Source: an uncultured Acidobacteriia bacterium
GTDB lineage: Bacteria > Acidobacteriota > Terriglobia > Bryobacterales > Bryobacteraceae
Direction: 5' to 3'
NCBI GenBank assembly: GCA_903907865.1
Contig: CAIVPR010000044.1
Location: 1-64,000, forward strand
DNA: 64,000 nt
Shown in pieces: positions 41,333-50,888 of the stretch. Position 1 is the stretch's first letter; each line of letters starts with the position of its first letter. The translations under genes were made by a program, and so were the position numbers. A model generated the notes under the pieces. That model was not told the origin of the DNA, made no database searches, and was given only the letters and a program-made list of their open reading frames with translations.

Positions 41333-43417
41333 ATGCACCGTCTCGCGACTCCGTCTCTTCTGTTGACCGCCCTAGCCCTTGCCGCCCCTGCGCAGACGGT
41401 CACCTACACCAAGGACATCGCGCCCATCATCTACAACAACTGCACGTCGTGCCACCGTCCGGGCCAGGTTTCCCCGTTTGCGTTGATGAGCTACGCGGAT
41501 GTGGCCAAGCACGCCCCCACTATCGCAGCGACGACGCAGTCCCGCTACATGCCGCCGTGGAAAGCAGAGCCGGGCTATACCTCCTACAGGAACGAGCGCC
41601 GCCTGACGGCCAGCCAGATCAACTTGATCCAGAAATGGGTCGACCAGGGCATGCAGCAGGGCGATCCCGCCTTGGAACCGCCGGTTCCGACCTTTCCCAC
41701 CGACTGGCAGCTTGGTACGCCTGATCTGGTGCTGCAGATGCCGACCTCGTTCACCGTTCCCGCCGACGGGCCCGACATCTACCGGAACTTCGTCCTGCAG
41801 ACAGGTTTGAAGTCCGACCAATATCTCCGCGCGTTGGAGATCAAGTCGTCGGCTCCGACCGTGATGCACCACGTGCTGTTCTATTCCGACACTTCCGGCG
41901 ATGGCCGCAAGATGGATGGTGCCGATGGTCAGCCGGGTTTCCCGGGTTTCGGCTCGGTATTTCTACTCGGGTCCAGCAGCAACCTTTCCGCCACCATCGC
42001 GAATGCCCTCGCCGGCGGGTTGGGCGGCTGGGTCCCGGGCGCGACTCCCGAGTTCCTTCCCACGGGGATCGCCTATACGCTTCCCAACGGTGCCGACTTG
42101 ATCCTGCAAAGCCATTTCCATCCCGATGGCAAGGTGGAGCAGGCGCAACTCACGGTGGCGCTCTATTTTGCCCCAAAACCGGCCAGCCAGGTCTTCAGCG
42201 TGCAGGCTCCGGGTTTCTTCGGAATCCAGGCCAACATCGATATCCCGGCGGGCAAGAGCGACTACATGGTCCGGAGTTCCTATACCCTGCCTGTGGACGT
42301 GGATGCCTTCAGCGTGTCGGCCCATGCCCACTATTTGGGGAAGGGAAGCCGCATGACAGCCACCCTGCCGACGGGCGAAGTGCGCATTCTGCTCTGGATC
42401 AAGGACTGGGATTTCAGTTGGCAGGATACCTACATGTTGCAGAACCTCATGACCCTGCCAAAGGGCACGAGGATCGACGGTGAGTTGATCTACGACAACT
42501 CGGCCAACAATCCGCGCAACCCGTTCAGCCCGCCAAAGGAAGTCAAGTGGGGGGAGAACTCGACGGATGAGATGGGGAGTCTGATCTTGAATGTGGTTCC
42601 GCATTCGCCGTCCGACGCTCTCTCGCTCCAAGCCTCCATGGTTTCCTACGTGTCGAAAACGGCGGCACCGGTGGGCAACAAGCCGCTGTTTATTTCAACC
42701 GGGGTTGTGGACGGGGCAAGCGCGGAGTCGGGTGCTGTGGTGCCGGGCAAGGTGTTGGCCCTGTACGGGGCTCGGCTGGCTCCAACCGGATATGCCGGAC
42801 CGCAAGTAGACAACGGCAAGTTCGCCAGCAAGGTGAACAATGTCCAAGTCTTGTTTGACACGGTGCCGGCTCCAATCTTGTACACCACCGACGGGCAGTT
42901 GTCCGTCGTTGCACCGTACGCGTTGGATGGAAAGAGCGGGACCCAGGTCGTTGTAAAAAATGGCAGCTTTAGCTCCGATCCAGTTGCCCTACCCGTGGCC
43001 CGTGTGGCCCCGTCGATTTTCTCGACCAATCTTACAGGCACTGGTCAAGGCGCGGTTCTCAACCAAGACCTTTCGCCGAACAACGCCAAGAATCCGGCCC
43101 CGGCTGGCTCGATCATTGTTGTCTACGCTACGGGCGAAGGACAGACGACTCCCGGTGGCGTTGACGGCCAACGCGCGGACGGTCCGACCTACCCGTCGCC
43201 CGCACCTAAACCGGTCACGGTCACCATCGGTGGAGTCCCAGCCGAGGTTCTGTACGCCGGAGCCGCGCCGCAGTTGATCGCGGGCGTGATGCAGGTGAAC
43301 GCCAGGATTCCCGCCGGTGTGCAAACGGGGGACCAACCGCTGGTAGTCACAGTTGGGACCTCGGCCAGCCAGCCCGGAATCACCGTCGCGGTAAAGTATG
43401 CGCTGTCGGGTTTATAA
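41333..43417 (+). CDS. Cytochrome c / PHM-type copper monooxygenase / TIGR03437 fusion
   Basis: 694 residues, exported (SLLLTALALAAPAQ). Haem-c motif CTSCH is at 37-41, in a small cytochrome domain to ~110. Residues ~125-425 match the copper type II ascorbate-dependent monooxygenase family: MHHVLFY (His179, His180), QSHFHPDG (His261), SAHAHYLGKG (His331, His333) and STDEMGSLI (Met414). These are the five His and one Met that bind CuH and CuM in PHM. Residues ~450-694 are the TIGR03437 domain typical of Solibacter relatives (VNNVQVLFDTVPAPILYT, VYATGEGQT). The cytochrome could deliver the electrons that ascorbate gives in animals. Substrate unknown. Confidence 0.85.
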   Translation: MHRLATPSLLLTALALAAPAQTVTYTKDIAPIIYNNCTSCHRPGQVSPFALMSYADVAKHAPTIAATTQSRYMPPWKAEPGYTSYRNERRLTASQINLIQKWVDQGMQQGDPALEPPVPTFPTDWQLGTPDLVLQMPTSFTVPADGPDIYRNFVLQTGLKSDQYLRALEIKSSAPTVMHHVLFYSDTSGDGRKMDGADGQPGFPGFGSVFLLGSSSNLSATIANALAGGLGGWVPGATPEFLPTGIAYTLPNGADLILQSHFHPDGKVEQAQLTVALYFAPKPASQVFSVQAPGFFGIQANIDIPAGKSDYMVRSSYTLPVDVDAFSVSAHAHYLGKGSRMTATLPTGEVRILLWIKDWDFSWQDTYMLQNLMTLPKGTRIDGELIYDNSANNPRNPFSPPKEVKWGENSTDEMGSLILNVVPHSPSDALSLQASMVSYVSKTAAPVGNKPLFISTGVVDGASAESGAVVPGKVLALYGARLAPTGYAGPQVDNGKFASKVNNVQVLFDTVPAPILYTTDGQLSVVAPYALDGKSGTQVVVKNGSFSSDPVALPVARVAPSIFSTNLTGTGQGAVLNQDLSPNNAKNPAPAGSIIVVYATGEGQTTPGGVDGQRADGPTYPSPAPKPVTVTIGGVPAEVLYAGAAPQLIAGVMQVNARIPAGVQTGDQPLVVTVGTSASQPGITVAVKYALSGL

Positions 43418-46276
43418 GTAGCCGCGCCGAAGGTAGTCCTCCGGGTCCCGCACCGGGTACCCTAGCCAATAGCCCTGCACCTCGGTGCAGCCGCAGTCCG
43501 CGACCGCTTGGAATTGCTCGGGCGTCTCGATTCCCTCGGCGATCACCCTCATTCCGAACTCCTCGGCGAGCGCGACCAAGGTCGAGACCATGCGGCCAGC
43601 GTGGGTCCCACGGCTCAACTCGTGCACGAAGGACCGGTCGATTTTCATGCACGTGAAGGGCAACCGACCCATGTAGCTGAGGCACGAATAGCCGGTACCG
43701 AAGTCGTCGATCAGCAGCTCGACGCCCATGGCCCGGAGTTCCTCCATTTTCCGAATCGTCTGCTCGATGTCGGCCAGTAGGCTGGACTCGGTCAATTCCA
43801 GCTTCAATGCCGACGCGGGCAAGCCTGTGCGCGCGAGCACGGCGCGAACTTCGGAAACAAAGTCGTCCCGAAAAAGTTGCATTGCCGAAAGGTTGACGGC
43901 CACGCCGACGTGCCGCGCATCAATGGTTGGATCCGAGCGCCAAGCCGCCGCTGCGCGGCAGGCCTTTTCCATGACCATGAGGCCAAGCGGGACAATGAGG
44001 CCGGTTCTTTTCGCCAAAGGGATAAACAGGGAAGGGGCGATCGGGCCAACCTCCGGGTCATTCCACCGGGCCAGAGCTTCGAAGCACACCAGCCGCTTGT
44101 CCGCGATGCGGTACTCCGGCTGGAAATCCACGGATATCTTCGACTGGTCCAGCGCCAATCGCAGCTTGGTCTCGAGTTGCGAAGCCGTCAGCCCCGATGG
44201 TGAACCGTACCCGTCCTTTGCCGGAATTACAGTGTGGACGCAATTGCGCCCAAGTTCCTTGGCCCGGTAGAGGGCTTGGTCGGCGGTTTCGAGAAGTGCC
44301 GATGCCGCCATGCCCGGCTGGCTGCAGGTAACACCGAAACTTGCCGAAACGGAGAACGGGCCCTTGGCACTGTGGAAGACGTGCTCGGCCAACCGAATCC
44401 GGATCGCCTCCAACTGTTCGGCAGCGCGCTCCAGCCCGGTGGAAGGGAACAAAATGTGGAATTCGTCGCCGCCCATGCGGCCGGCAATGTTTGGTTTGTC
44501 CAGACTCCGGCGCAATAGGTTGGCGAAGAATGCGAGCACCTCGTCGCCCAGATGGTGTCCGAAACGGTCGTTGATGGACTTGAACCGATCAATGTCGCAA
44601 ATGCACAGGCAAAGGGGCTCGTTGTACGCTCCGGCGCGGGACATCTCCTCATCCAGGCGCGCAAGAAACCGGTTGCGCTTCGGCAATGACGTCAATTCGT
44701 CATGTTCGGCTTGGTAGGACAACTGAGCCTCGGCCTGTTTGCGGGCCGTGATGTCGGAATGGGCCCCGATCATCCTCAGGGGATTGCCGTGTTCATCCCG
44801 GATCGCCTTGCCGCGTGCCAGGATCCACTTGAGCGACCCATCCTTGCAGTAGATCCGGTACTCGGCAACATAATGTTCGGTCACACCGTCCAAATGCATC
44901 TGGATGGCGGCTTGTGCCAACGGTAAATCTTCCGGGTGGACCAATGTTTCCCATACGCCGACCCTGCTGGGCAGTTCGTCGTCCCGGAAGCCCAGCATTT
45001 CCTTCCACCTGGGGGAAAAGAACATCTTGTTGGTGCGGGCGTCCCAATCGAACAAGCCGTCGTTGGTGCCTTGCAACGCAAGCTCCCACCGCTCCTCGCC
45101 GTAAGTCGCGCGTTCCTCTGCGTCCTTGCGGGCGGTCACATTCTCCACGAGCGCGATCACGCGGATGGGCGGGGCATCACCCTCACGAATGGCGGCCAAG
45201 CTGATTCGGGCCCACAGGGTCACACCATCCGGTCGTAGGAATCGCTTTTCCACCTGGCAACTGGTCTTCTCGCCTGAAAACACTGGGGAGGCATTTTCAA
45301 CAGCGGCTGGCAGATCGTCGGGGTGGGTGATATCGCGCAACGTCTTTTCGAGGAGTTCGGACTCCGAATAGCCCGTCATCGAGCAGAACGCATGGTTGGC
45401 CTGCAGGAACTGCCGGGTGGAAGCTGCAAGCAATACCATGCCAATTGCCGCGCTTTCAAACGCACTGCGGAACCTGGATTCGCTTTCCCGCAGGGCGAGT
45501 TCCGCGTTCTTTCGTGCGGTAATGTCCATGGCGGTGCCGGCCAGGCCGACAATCTTGCCCGAGCCATCGCGCATTGGCCGACCCACCGCATGGGTGTAGC
45601 AGACGCTGCCGTCGCGCCGCACAATCCGGTTGTCGAAGTTGTAGTCTTCCCCGTGGACAATCGCCCTGCGCACCTTTTCCTGGAAGAAGCCGCGTTCCTC
45701 GGGGTGGATGAACCGAAGAAGCTCGCCGTAGCCAGGTTCACCTTCGGATTCGTCGACGCCGTAGAGACGGAAGGTCTCCCGTGACCAGTGGATGGCACCG
45801 GTAGCGAGGTCGAATTCCCAACTGCCGAGACCGGAAATGGCCTGGGCTTCCTGGAGACGGAGTTCACTCTGCTCGGCGGCCAGGAGTTGGCGTTTGTAAA
45901 GTGCCCAGTCGGGTACGGTATCGACCCGCAGCGTGACGACGTACGCGACCTGGGCATCCGCGGCGGAAACGGAGACCGCGAGCGGACTGGTGGTGCCATC
46001 GGCGCAAATGCCTTCGCACCGATGCTCCATCGCCGGTTCGTTGGATGCATATGCGAGCCACTTGCGTGAAACGGGCTGCCCATCGCCATCAAGCAGGTAG
46101 TGTCCCAACGGCGTGCCGACAGCGCGGGATTTGGAGTAGCCCAGGACGCGTTCGGCTGCGCCGTTCCAACTCGCGATTCGAGCGTCTCGGTCCACGGCGA
46201 AACTTGGACAGGCGGTTAGTTCCAGGACGAGACTGTCCACCGAGGCCTCGGTGTCGGATTGAATTGTGGCAGGCAT
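43412..46276 (-). CDS. Multi-PAS diguanylate cyclase/phosphodiesterase (GGDEF-EAL)
   Basis: 954 residues, soluble. Four PAS domains are recognisable at ~25-130, ~165-270, ~285-395 and ~405-520 (for example GLGSWEFDLATGAIHWSRET). The GGDEF domain (~530-690) has an intact GRMGGDEF active site, and the EAL domain (~705-950) an intact CFEALARW. Both cyclic-di-GMP synthesis and breakdown are therefore possible, and net direction cannot be told. The signal is probably sensed by the PAS domains in the cytoplasm. The 3' end overlaps the convergent monooxygenase gene by 6 bp. Confidence 0.93.
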   Translation of the reverse strand: MPATIQSDTEASVDSLVLELTACPSFAVDRDARIASWNGAAERVLGYSKSRAVGTPLGHYLLDGDGQPVSRKWLAYASNEPAMEHRCEGICADGTTSPLAVSVSAADAQVAYVVTLRVDTVPDWALYKRQLLAAEQSELRLQEAQAISGLGSWEFDLATGAIHWSRETFRLYGVDESEGEPGYGELLRFIHPEERGFFQEKVRRAIVHGEDYNFDNRIVRRDGSVCYTHAVGRPMRDGSGKIVGLAGTAMDITARKNAELALRESESRFRSAFESAAIGMVLLAASTRQFLQANHAFCSMTGYSESELLEKTLRDITHPDDLPAAVENASPVFSGEKTSCQVEKRFLRPDGVTLWARISLAAIREGDAPPIRVIALVENVTARKDAEERATYGEERWELALQGTNDGLFDWDARTNKMFFSPRWKEMLGFRDDELPSRVGVWETLVHPEDLPLAQAAIQMHLDGVTEHYVAEYRIYCKDGSLKWILARGKAIRDEHGNPLRMIGAHSDITARKQAEAQLSYQAEHDELTSLPKRNRFLARLDEEMSRAGAYNEPLCLCICDIDRFKSINDRFGHHLGDEVLAFFANLLRRSLDKPNIAGRMGGDEFHILFPSTGLERAAEQLEAIRIRLAEHVFHSAKGPFSVSASFGVTCSQPGMAASALLETADQALYRAKELGRNCVHTVIPAKDGYGSPSGLTASQLETKLRLALDQSKISVDFQPEYRIADKRLVCFEALARWNDPEVGPIAPSLFIPLAKRTGLIVPLGLMVMEKACRAAAAWRSDPTIDARHVGVAVNLSAMQLFRDDFVSEVRAVLARTGLPASALKLELTESSLLADIEQTIRKMEELRAMGVELLIDDFGTGYSCLSYMGRLPFTCMKIDRSFVHELSRGTHAGRMVSTLVALAEEFGMRVIAEGIETPEQFQAVADCGCTEVQGYWLGYPVRDPEDYLRRGYL

Positions 46277-46355
46277 TCTGGCAACGGGCGGCTACGTTCC
46301 TACACCAATGGACGCATCTTCAGTATAGTACTTACGGGACTATGCCTTTCCCCTG

Positions 46356-47504
46356 TCAGTTCGCGCGAATCATGCTCGCGGCTGCTTCAGCGATGGTGCG
46401 GGCCAAGCTGCCATTCAAGCGACGTTTCAACCCCAGATAAGGCTGTGTGCCGGAGAAAAGGTCGCACACGATTTGGCGGAATGCCGGGCTCCGCCGAGTC
46501 AATTGCACCATGCGTGTCGGGACCGGGCCACCAAGCAAGCTGCCGTGGAATAGCCTGGCCGAGAGGTGGGAGGCGTAGGCGAGATCGTCGCCGAAGTCGG
46601 CCCGTATGGTCGTTGCATAGGCGTCGGCGGTTGCGGCAGGAGGTGCACTTAGAATCGTCCGCGCCGCGATGTCCGCCGAGCGGATGGCGTAGTAAATTCC
46701 CTCTCCAGTAATCGGGTCCACCAGTCCAGCCGCGTCGCCCACCGCTACCCAGCCGTCCCCCGCGATGGTGTTCGTGGTCCAGGCCGCCTCGGAGATGGCG
46801 GGGAGCAGATGGCTGTAGAAGGTGGCACCGTCGCGTGGGAGAGCGTGCTGGTCCATGTAGCGGTCCAAGCGGGAGCGCAGGGTGGCCGCCGATTCCCCCT
46901 TGCCGCAGATTCCCACCGACATGTGCCCGCAACGGGGAAAGACCCAGATGTAGCCGTCCAATGCCTCCAGGAATACGATGTCGATGCGCTCCCGTTCTCC
47001 GGGGACATAGTAGCCGAGCGCGCTCATGGTGTCGGCGGCTGTCAGGGCGGTTCCGAAATGCCGCAGGTTGTTGCGGGCACCCAATGCGACGACGCAGAAG
47101 TCGGCTTCTGCGATGCCCTGTTTGGTGCGCACCAACCAACCGCGCGAGGTGCGGTCCACTCCCAAGACGCGTGTCTGCTCGATGGCGGCTCCTGCGGATG
47201 ATGCCCGGTCCAGCATCATCCCGTTCAATTCGCGGCGTGAATAGATCAGGAGCGGGCGGTCCAAGGGAAAACGGACAGGGGCGGTACCTGGTGCGGAGAT
47301 CACCGTTTCGGTAACGGTCTTGCGCGCTGCGGGGGAGTCGGCCAGGAAAGGGTACTCCGTGTAGGCCTTCCACGTCAGGCCGCCGCCGCATGGTTTTTCC
47401 CACGCCAGCTTCTCGTCGAAGAGGGTTGTATCGACCCCTGCCGTCGCCAACAGTTCGGCTGTGTAGGCGCCGGAGGGTCCGCCGCCCAGGACTGCCACCT
47501 TCAT
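46356..47504 (-). CDS. Geranylgeranyl-reductase-family FAD-dependent oxidoreductase
   Basis: 382 residues from ATG at 47504; a longer upstream frame overlaps the lipoprotein gene and reads as low-complexity. The Rossmann FAD motif is VAVLGGGPSGAYTAELLA, followed by EKPCGGGLTWKAY, the CGGG signature of the geranylgeranyl reductase/digeranylgeranylglycerophospholipid reductase family. VGDAAGLVDPITGEGIYYAI is the second FAD motif. It likely reduces isoprenoid chains or a related halogenase-like substrate. It closes a leftward run containing tetrapyrrole and isoprenoid genes, which fits an isoprenoid target, but that is circumstantial. Confidence 0.85.
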   Translation of the reverse strand: MKVAVLGGGPSGAYTAELLATAGVDTTLFDEKLAWEKPCGGGLTWKAYTEYPFLADSPAARKTVTETVISAPGTAPVRFPLDRPLLIYSRRELNGMMLDRASSAGAAIEQTRVLGVDRTSRGWLVRTKQGIAEADFCVVALGARNNLRHFGTALTAADTMSALGYYVPGERERIDIVFLEALDGYIWVFPRCGHMSVGICGKGESAATLRSRLDRYMDQHALPRDGATFYSHLLPAISEAAWTTNTIAGDGWVAVGDAAGLVDPITGEGIYYAIRSADIAARTILSAPPAATADAYATTIRADFGDDLAYASHLSARLFHGSLLGGPVPTRMVQLTRRSPAFRQIVCDLFSGTQPYLGLKRRLNGSLARTIAEAAASMIRAN

Positions 47505-47509
47505 GGCGG

Positions 47510-47965
47510 CTATTTGGGGTTCGTGGTGGGGTGTCCCGGAGGCAGGGGGCTGCCGGGTTGGGCGGGGCTTGCGCCGTCGAGACCCGGGTGGCCGGGGGGC
47601 AGATTCATCCCACCGGTGGAGCCGGTCGGGGCTTCGGGCATAGGCTGCGCAGCGTCGGCGGGTGCGGCGTGCTTCTGGATGTCGCTGGCCGCGCGTTTCT
47701 TGATCTTCCACTCGTCGCCAGACCGTTCCATGGTGTAGTTCATGGTCATCATGGGCGGCCCGCCCTTGGCGGCGAAGGACACGACAGCGTCGGCCTCCTT
47801 GCCCCGGAACGAGACGGACACGACGTTCACGTCCATCGCCCCCAAGTTGATGTCTTTGGGAATGCCCTTGACAACACCCTGCTTCACAGCATCCATGGTG
47901 TCTATGTTCTTGGAACAGCCCGCCAATAGGAGCAGGGCCACGAAGCCAACCGGCGCGAATCTCAC
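47510..47965 (-). CDS. Small lipoprotein of unknown function
   Basis: 151 residues from GTG at 47965. A lipobox VALLLLAGC sets the lipidated Cys near residue 17. The middle (MDVNVVSVSFRGKEADAVVS, then MNYTMERSGDEWKIKKR) is a short mixed fold like other small secreted proteins that carry a DUF4878-like pattern. The tail is rich in Pro and Gly (LPPGHPGLDGASPAQPGSPL). No family is certain. It sits between the cobA-hemD fusion and the reductase gene. TATAAT lies 7 bases before the GTG. Confidence 0.65.
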   Translation of the reverse strand: MRFAPVGFVALLLLAGCSKNIDTMDAVKQGVVKGIPKDINLGAMDVNVVSVSFRGKEADAVVSFAAKGGPPMMTMNYTMERSGDEWKIKKRAASDIQKHAAPADAAQPMPEAPTGSTGGMNLPPGHPGLDGASPAQPGSPLPPGHPTTNPK

Positions 47966-47971
47966 GACCCG

Positions 47972-47977
47972 ATTATA
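47972..47977 (-). promoter_or_regulatory. Consensus -10 box directly upstream of the lipoprotein start
   Basis: TATAAT on the minus strand ends seven bases before the GTG at 47965, so transcription from it would start at or next to the start codon and give a leaderless message. No good -35 is present at 16-18 bases. It may be fortuitous because the gene also lies in a run with the cobA-hemD fusion. Confidence 0.3.
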
Positions 47978-47985
47978 CCGTCCGA

Positions 47986-49479
47986 TCACTGCGCAGACGC
48001 TTGAACGATGGCGTCGACCAGGCCGGGAACCGTGTATTGGCCGGCTTCCACCGATACCGGCAGACCGCATTTCCGCAAAGTGGCGCTCGTTACGGGCCCA
48101 ATGCTGGCCACCCGGAATTGCTTCAGGGCCTCGACTCCGACCGCGTCGACCAGATTCTGCACCGTCGAGGAACTGGTAAAGGTGATCCAGCCCGCACTCA
48201 CCCCATCCAATTGCGCGGCCAAGCCCGCCGGCGGCAGCGCCCGGTAGGCTTCCACGACATCAACATGTGCCCCGCGCGCTTTCAATTCGTCCGGCAGCAC
48301 GTCGCGGGCCACGGCGGCGCGGGCGATGAGGACCTTCTTGCCGGCGAACGACTCCGATTCGAGGGTCCGCAACAGCCCCTCGGCGACGTACTCCCCGGCG
48401 ACCACATCGACCTTCAAGTGGAATCGCTCCAACGCCTCCCGCGTGGCCGGCCCGATGACGCAAATCCGCCCGCGGATGGCGCGGAGGTCGCGTTGGCTGC
48501 GGTCCAACCGGTCGAGGAAGAAGCGTACCCCGTTGGCGCTGGTGAACACCAGCCAGTCGTAGGATTCCAGGGCCAGAATCGCTTGGTTCAGTGGCCCGTA
48601 GTCGGGGGCCGGGCAGATTTCGATGGTGGGTATCTCGAAAACGCGGGCACCGAGTCTCCGCAGGGGGATCGACAGCGCGGCGGCCTGTTCCCGCGGCCTC
48701 GTCACCACAACAGATTGGCCCGCGAGGGGCAGCTTGCCGAACCAGTCCAGCTTGCCGCGCAGCGTCACCACATCGCCCACGATGATCGACGCCGGTGGCT
48801 TGAGACCGCGCTCCCGAACCAACTCCGGCAGCGTGGCTAGGGTGCCCGTCACAACCGTCTGGTCGGGCCTGGTGCCCCATCTGACGGCCATCGCCGGGGT
48901 GGATGGGGCTCGGCCGCCTTCGGTGATCCGGGCGCAGATCTCGTCGAGGTGCGAAAGGCCCATGAAGACAACCAGGGTGTCGGACGCCCCGGCCTTGGAC
49001 CAATCGATCCTGGCGACATCGTGGCCGGTGACGAAGGTTACGCTCTGCGTGTGATCGCGGTGCGTGAGCGGAACGCCGGTGTAGGCGGCGATGCCGAGAG
49101 CAGAGGTGACGCCGGGCACCACTTCGAACGGAATGCCGGCATCGGAGAGCGCCTCGGCCTCCTCGCCGCCCCGGCCGAAGATGAAGGGGTCGCCGCCCTT
49201 GAGGCGAACCACGTTGAGGCCGCGCTGGCCGCGATCCACCAGCAGGGCGCAAATCTCGTCCTGCGAGAGGGTGTGGTCGGACTTCTTTTTGCCCGCATAG
49301 ACGCGCTCGGCGGTGGCGGGGACGAAGTCCAGCAGGTCGGCGCTGGCTAGGTGGTCGTAGACGACGCAGTCGGCGGTTTCGAGCAGTCGGCGGGCTTTTA
49401 GCGTGATGAGTTCGGGGTCGCCGGGCCCGGCCCCGACCAGATAGACTTTCTTGCCGCCAGCGTCATGCATGGCCGACAT
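47986..49479 (-). CDS. Uroporphyrinogen-III C-methyltransferase / uroporphyrinogen-III synthase fusion
   Basis: 497 residues from ATG at 49479. The N-terminal half (~1-250) is CobA/SUMT with VYLVGAGPGDPELITLKARR, GGDPFIFGRGGEE and VVPGVTSALGIAAYTGVPLT. The C-terminal half (~255-495) is HemD-like, with SVVVTRPREQAAALS, VFTSANGVRFFLDRL and WITFTSSSTVQNLVDAVG. The first methylates uroporphyrinogen III for sirohaem or cobalamin, and the second makes it from hydroxymethylbilane, the HemC product. The gene overlaps the end of hemC, its direct partner. Confidence 0.9.
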   Translation of the reverse strand: MSAMHDAGGKKVYLVGAGPGDPELITLKARRLLETADCVVYDHLASADLLDFVPATAERVYAGKKKSDHTLSQDEICALLVDRGQRGLNVVRLKGGDPFIFGRGGEEAEALSDAGIPFEVVPGVTSALGIAAYTGVPLTHRDHTQSVTFVTGHDVARIDWSKAGASDTLVVFMGLSHLDEICARITEGGRAPSTPAMAVRWGTRPDQTVVTGTLATLPELVRERGLKPPASIIVGDVVTLRGKLDWFGKLPLAGQSVVVTRPREQAAALSIPLRRLGARVFEIPTIEICPAPDYGPLNQAILALESYDWLVFTSANGVRFFLDRLDRSQRDLRAIRGRICVIGPATREALERFHLKVDVVAGEYVAEGLLRTLESESFAGKKVLIARAAVARDVLPDELKARGAHVDVVEAYRALPPAGLAAQLDGVSAGWITFTSSSTVQNLVDAVGVEALKQFRVASIGPVTSATLRKCGLPVSVEAGQYTVPGLVDAIVQASAQ

Positions 49480-50365
49480 CTGTTCCCAAGAGGCGCGCGG
49501 CACCCCTCTTGAGGAGCACTTGCGCCACACTGCGGCCCAATTCCATCGGCTTGGTGCAGTCACCGGCGGCGGTGAAGCGGATCATTTCGCTGCCGTCCGG
49601 GGCGAACACGCCGCCGGTGAGGAACAACTCCGTATTTTCAACCGTCGAGTAGGCCCCGATGGGCACCTGGCAGCCACCGCCCAATTCCTCAAGCAGCGCG
49701 CGCTCCGCGGTGACGCAGAAGCGGGACCACGGATCGTCGAGTTGTGCCGCCGCGTCGTGGCCCGGGCCGGAGAGCAGCGTCTCGATGCCGAGGGCGCCTT
49801 GTCCGGCGGCGGGCAGCATCTTGTCGGCACGGAAGACCTCGCTGATGATGTCCTGCCAGCCGAGCCGTTTCAGACCGGCCGCAGCCAGCACGATGGCCTC
49901 GTACTCGCCCTTTTCCACCTTGTTGATGCGGGTGTCGATGTTGCCGCGGATGTCCTTGATCTCCAGATCCGGGCGCATGCGGCGCAGTTGGGCGATCCGC
50001 CGCAGGGAACTGGTGCCGACGCGCGCGCCACGCGGGATGTCGCGCAGTTTGCCGCCCACGATAGCGTCGAGTGGGTCGGCGCGCTGCGGGACGGCCGCCA
50101 CCGTCAAGCCCTTCGGCATCTCGGTCGGTAGGTCCTTGAGGCTGTGGACGGCGAGGTCGATGCGACCGTCGAGCAGCGCATCCTCGATCTCGCGCGTGAA
50201 GACACCCTTGCCGCCGAGCTTTGACAATGGCGAATCGAGGATCTTGTCGCCCTTGGTGTGGATGATTTCGATGCGGGACTCCACGCCCCGGCCTTCCAGC
50301 CGATCCTTGATGTAGTTTGCCTGCCAGAGGGCCAATTGAGACCCGCGAGACCCGATCACCAACAT
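49463..50365 (-). CDS. hemC: Hydroxymethylbilane synthase (porphobilinogen deaminase)
   Basis: 300 residues. VIGSRGSQLALWQANYI at the start, KGDKILDSPLSKLGGKGVFT, DLAVHSLKDLPT and RRIAQLRRMRPDLEIKDIRG are the substrate-binding motifs. GGGCQVPIGAY contains the Cys that attaches the dipyrromethane cofactor. The length is normal. It makes hydroxymethylbilane for the next enzyme in the same transcript. The 72 bp upstream separate it from the DUF2203 gene. Confidence 0.95.
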   Translation of the reverse strand: MLVIGSRGSQLALWQANYIKDRLEGRGVESRIEIIHTKGDKILDSPLSKLGGKGVFTREIEDALLDGRIDLAVHSLKDLPTEMPKGLTVAAVPQRADPLDAIVGGKLRDIPRGARVGTSSLRRIAQLRRMRPDLEIKDIRGNIDTRINKVEKGEYEAIVLAAAGLKRLGWQDIISEVFRADKMLPAAGQGALGIETLLSGPGHDAAAQLDDPWSRFCVTAERALLEELGGGCQVPIGAYSTVENTELFLTGGVFAPDGSEMIRFTAAGDCTKPMELGRSVAQVLLKRGAARLLGTDVGHA

Positions 50366-50437
50366 GACTCCAGTGTAAACGGGGGGTGGATCAGGGACGG
50401 GTGGGGATCGAGTAGCTTGCCAACGGGGGGGCGCGTC

Positions 50438-50887
50438 CTAAGTAAGTCCCGTGCCCCGGTGGTTGTCGATAAAGTTGCTGTCGATCTCGCGGCGGCCAGC
50501 GAAACCCTCATGGATGCCGTGCCAATGGCTGATGTCGTCCTCGTCCATGCGCCAGCAGAGGTAGACTTCCTCGCCCCGGAACATCGTCGGGAAATCCACC
50601 AGACCGACGTTCAGGTCCTTCACGACGACGCCCGCCTCTTCGATCTTGGACAGGGCACCGGAAATGATTTTGCCGCTGGTTTCCAGTTGGTGTTTCCAGC
50701 TCTCGACCGCCGCCGTGTTGACGGAAATCCCGCCCATCAGGAGGATGCGCTGGGCCAAACCCTGCAGGAACTGCTCGGCGGCCTCGTGGCGCTCCCGCGC
50801 CTCGACAGCCTCCCGCAACGTGCGCCCCACGAAGGGAAGCAGCGCGCGGGCTTCCTGCAGGCTGAAGAGGCGGCTCACGCGGGTCAC
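50438..50887 (-). CDS. DUF2203 family protein
   Basis: 149 residues. RLFSLQEARALLPFVGRTLR at the start and VVVKDLNVGLVDFPTMFRGE plus VYLCWRMDEDDISHWHGIHE near the end match DUF2203. The first part is a helical hairpin, and the last is a conserved Trp/His/Asp-rich patch. The family is widespread but uncharacterised as far as I know. It follows ispG with only 1 bp between the genes. Confidence 0.85.
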   Translation of the reverse strand: MTRVSRLFSLQEARALLPFVGRTLREAVEARERHEAAEQFLQGLAQRILLMGGISVNTAAVESWKHQLETSGKIISGALSKIEEAGVVVKDLNVGLVDFPTMFRGEEVYLCWRMDEDDISHWHGIHEGFAGRREIDSNFIDNHRGTGLT

Positions 50888-50888
50888 C

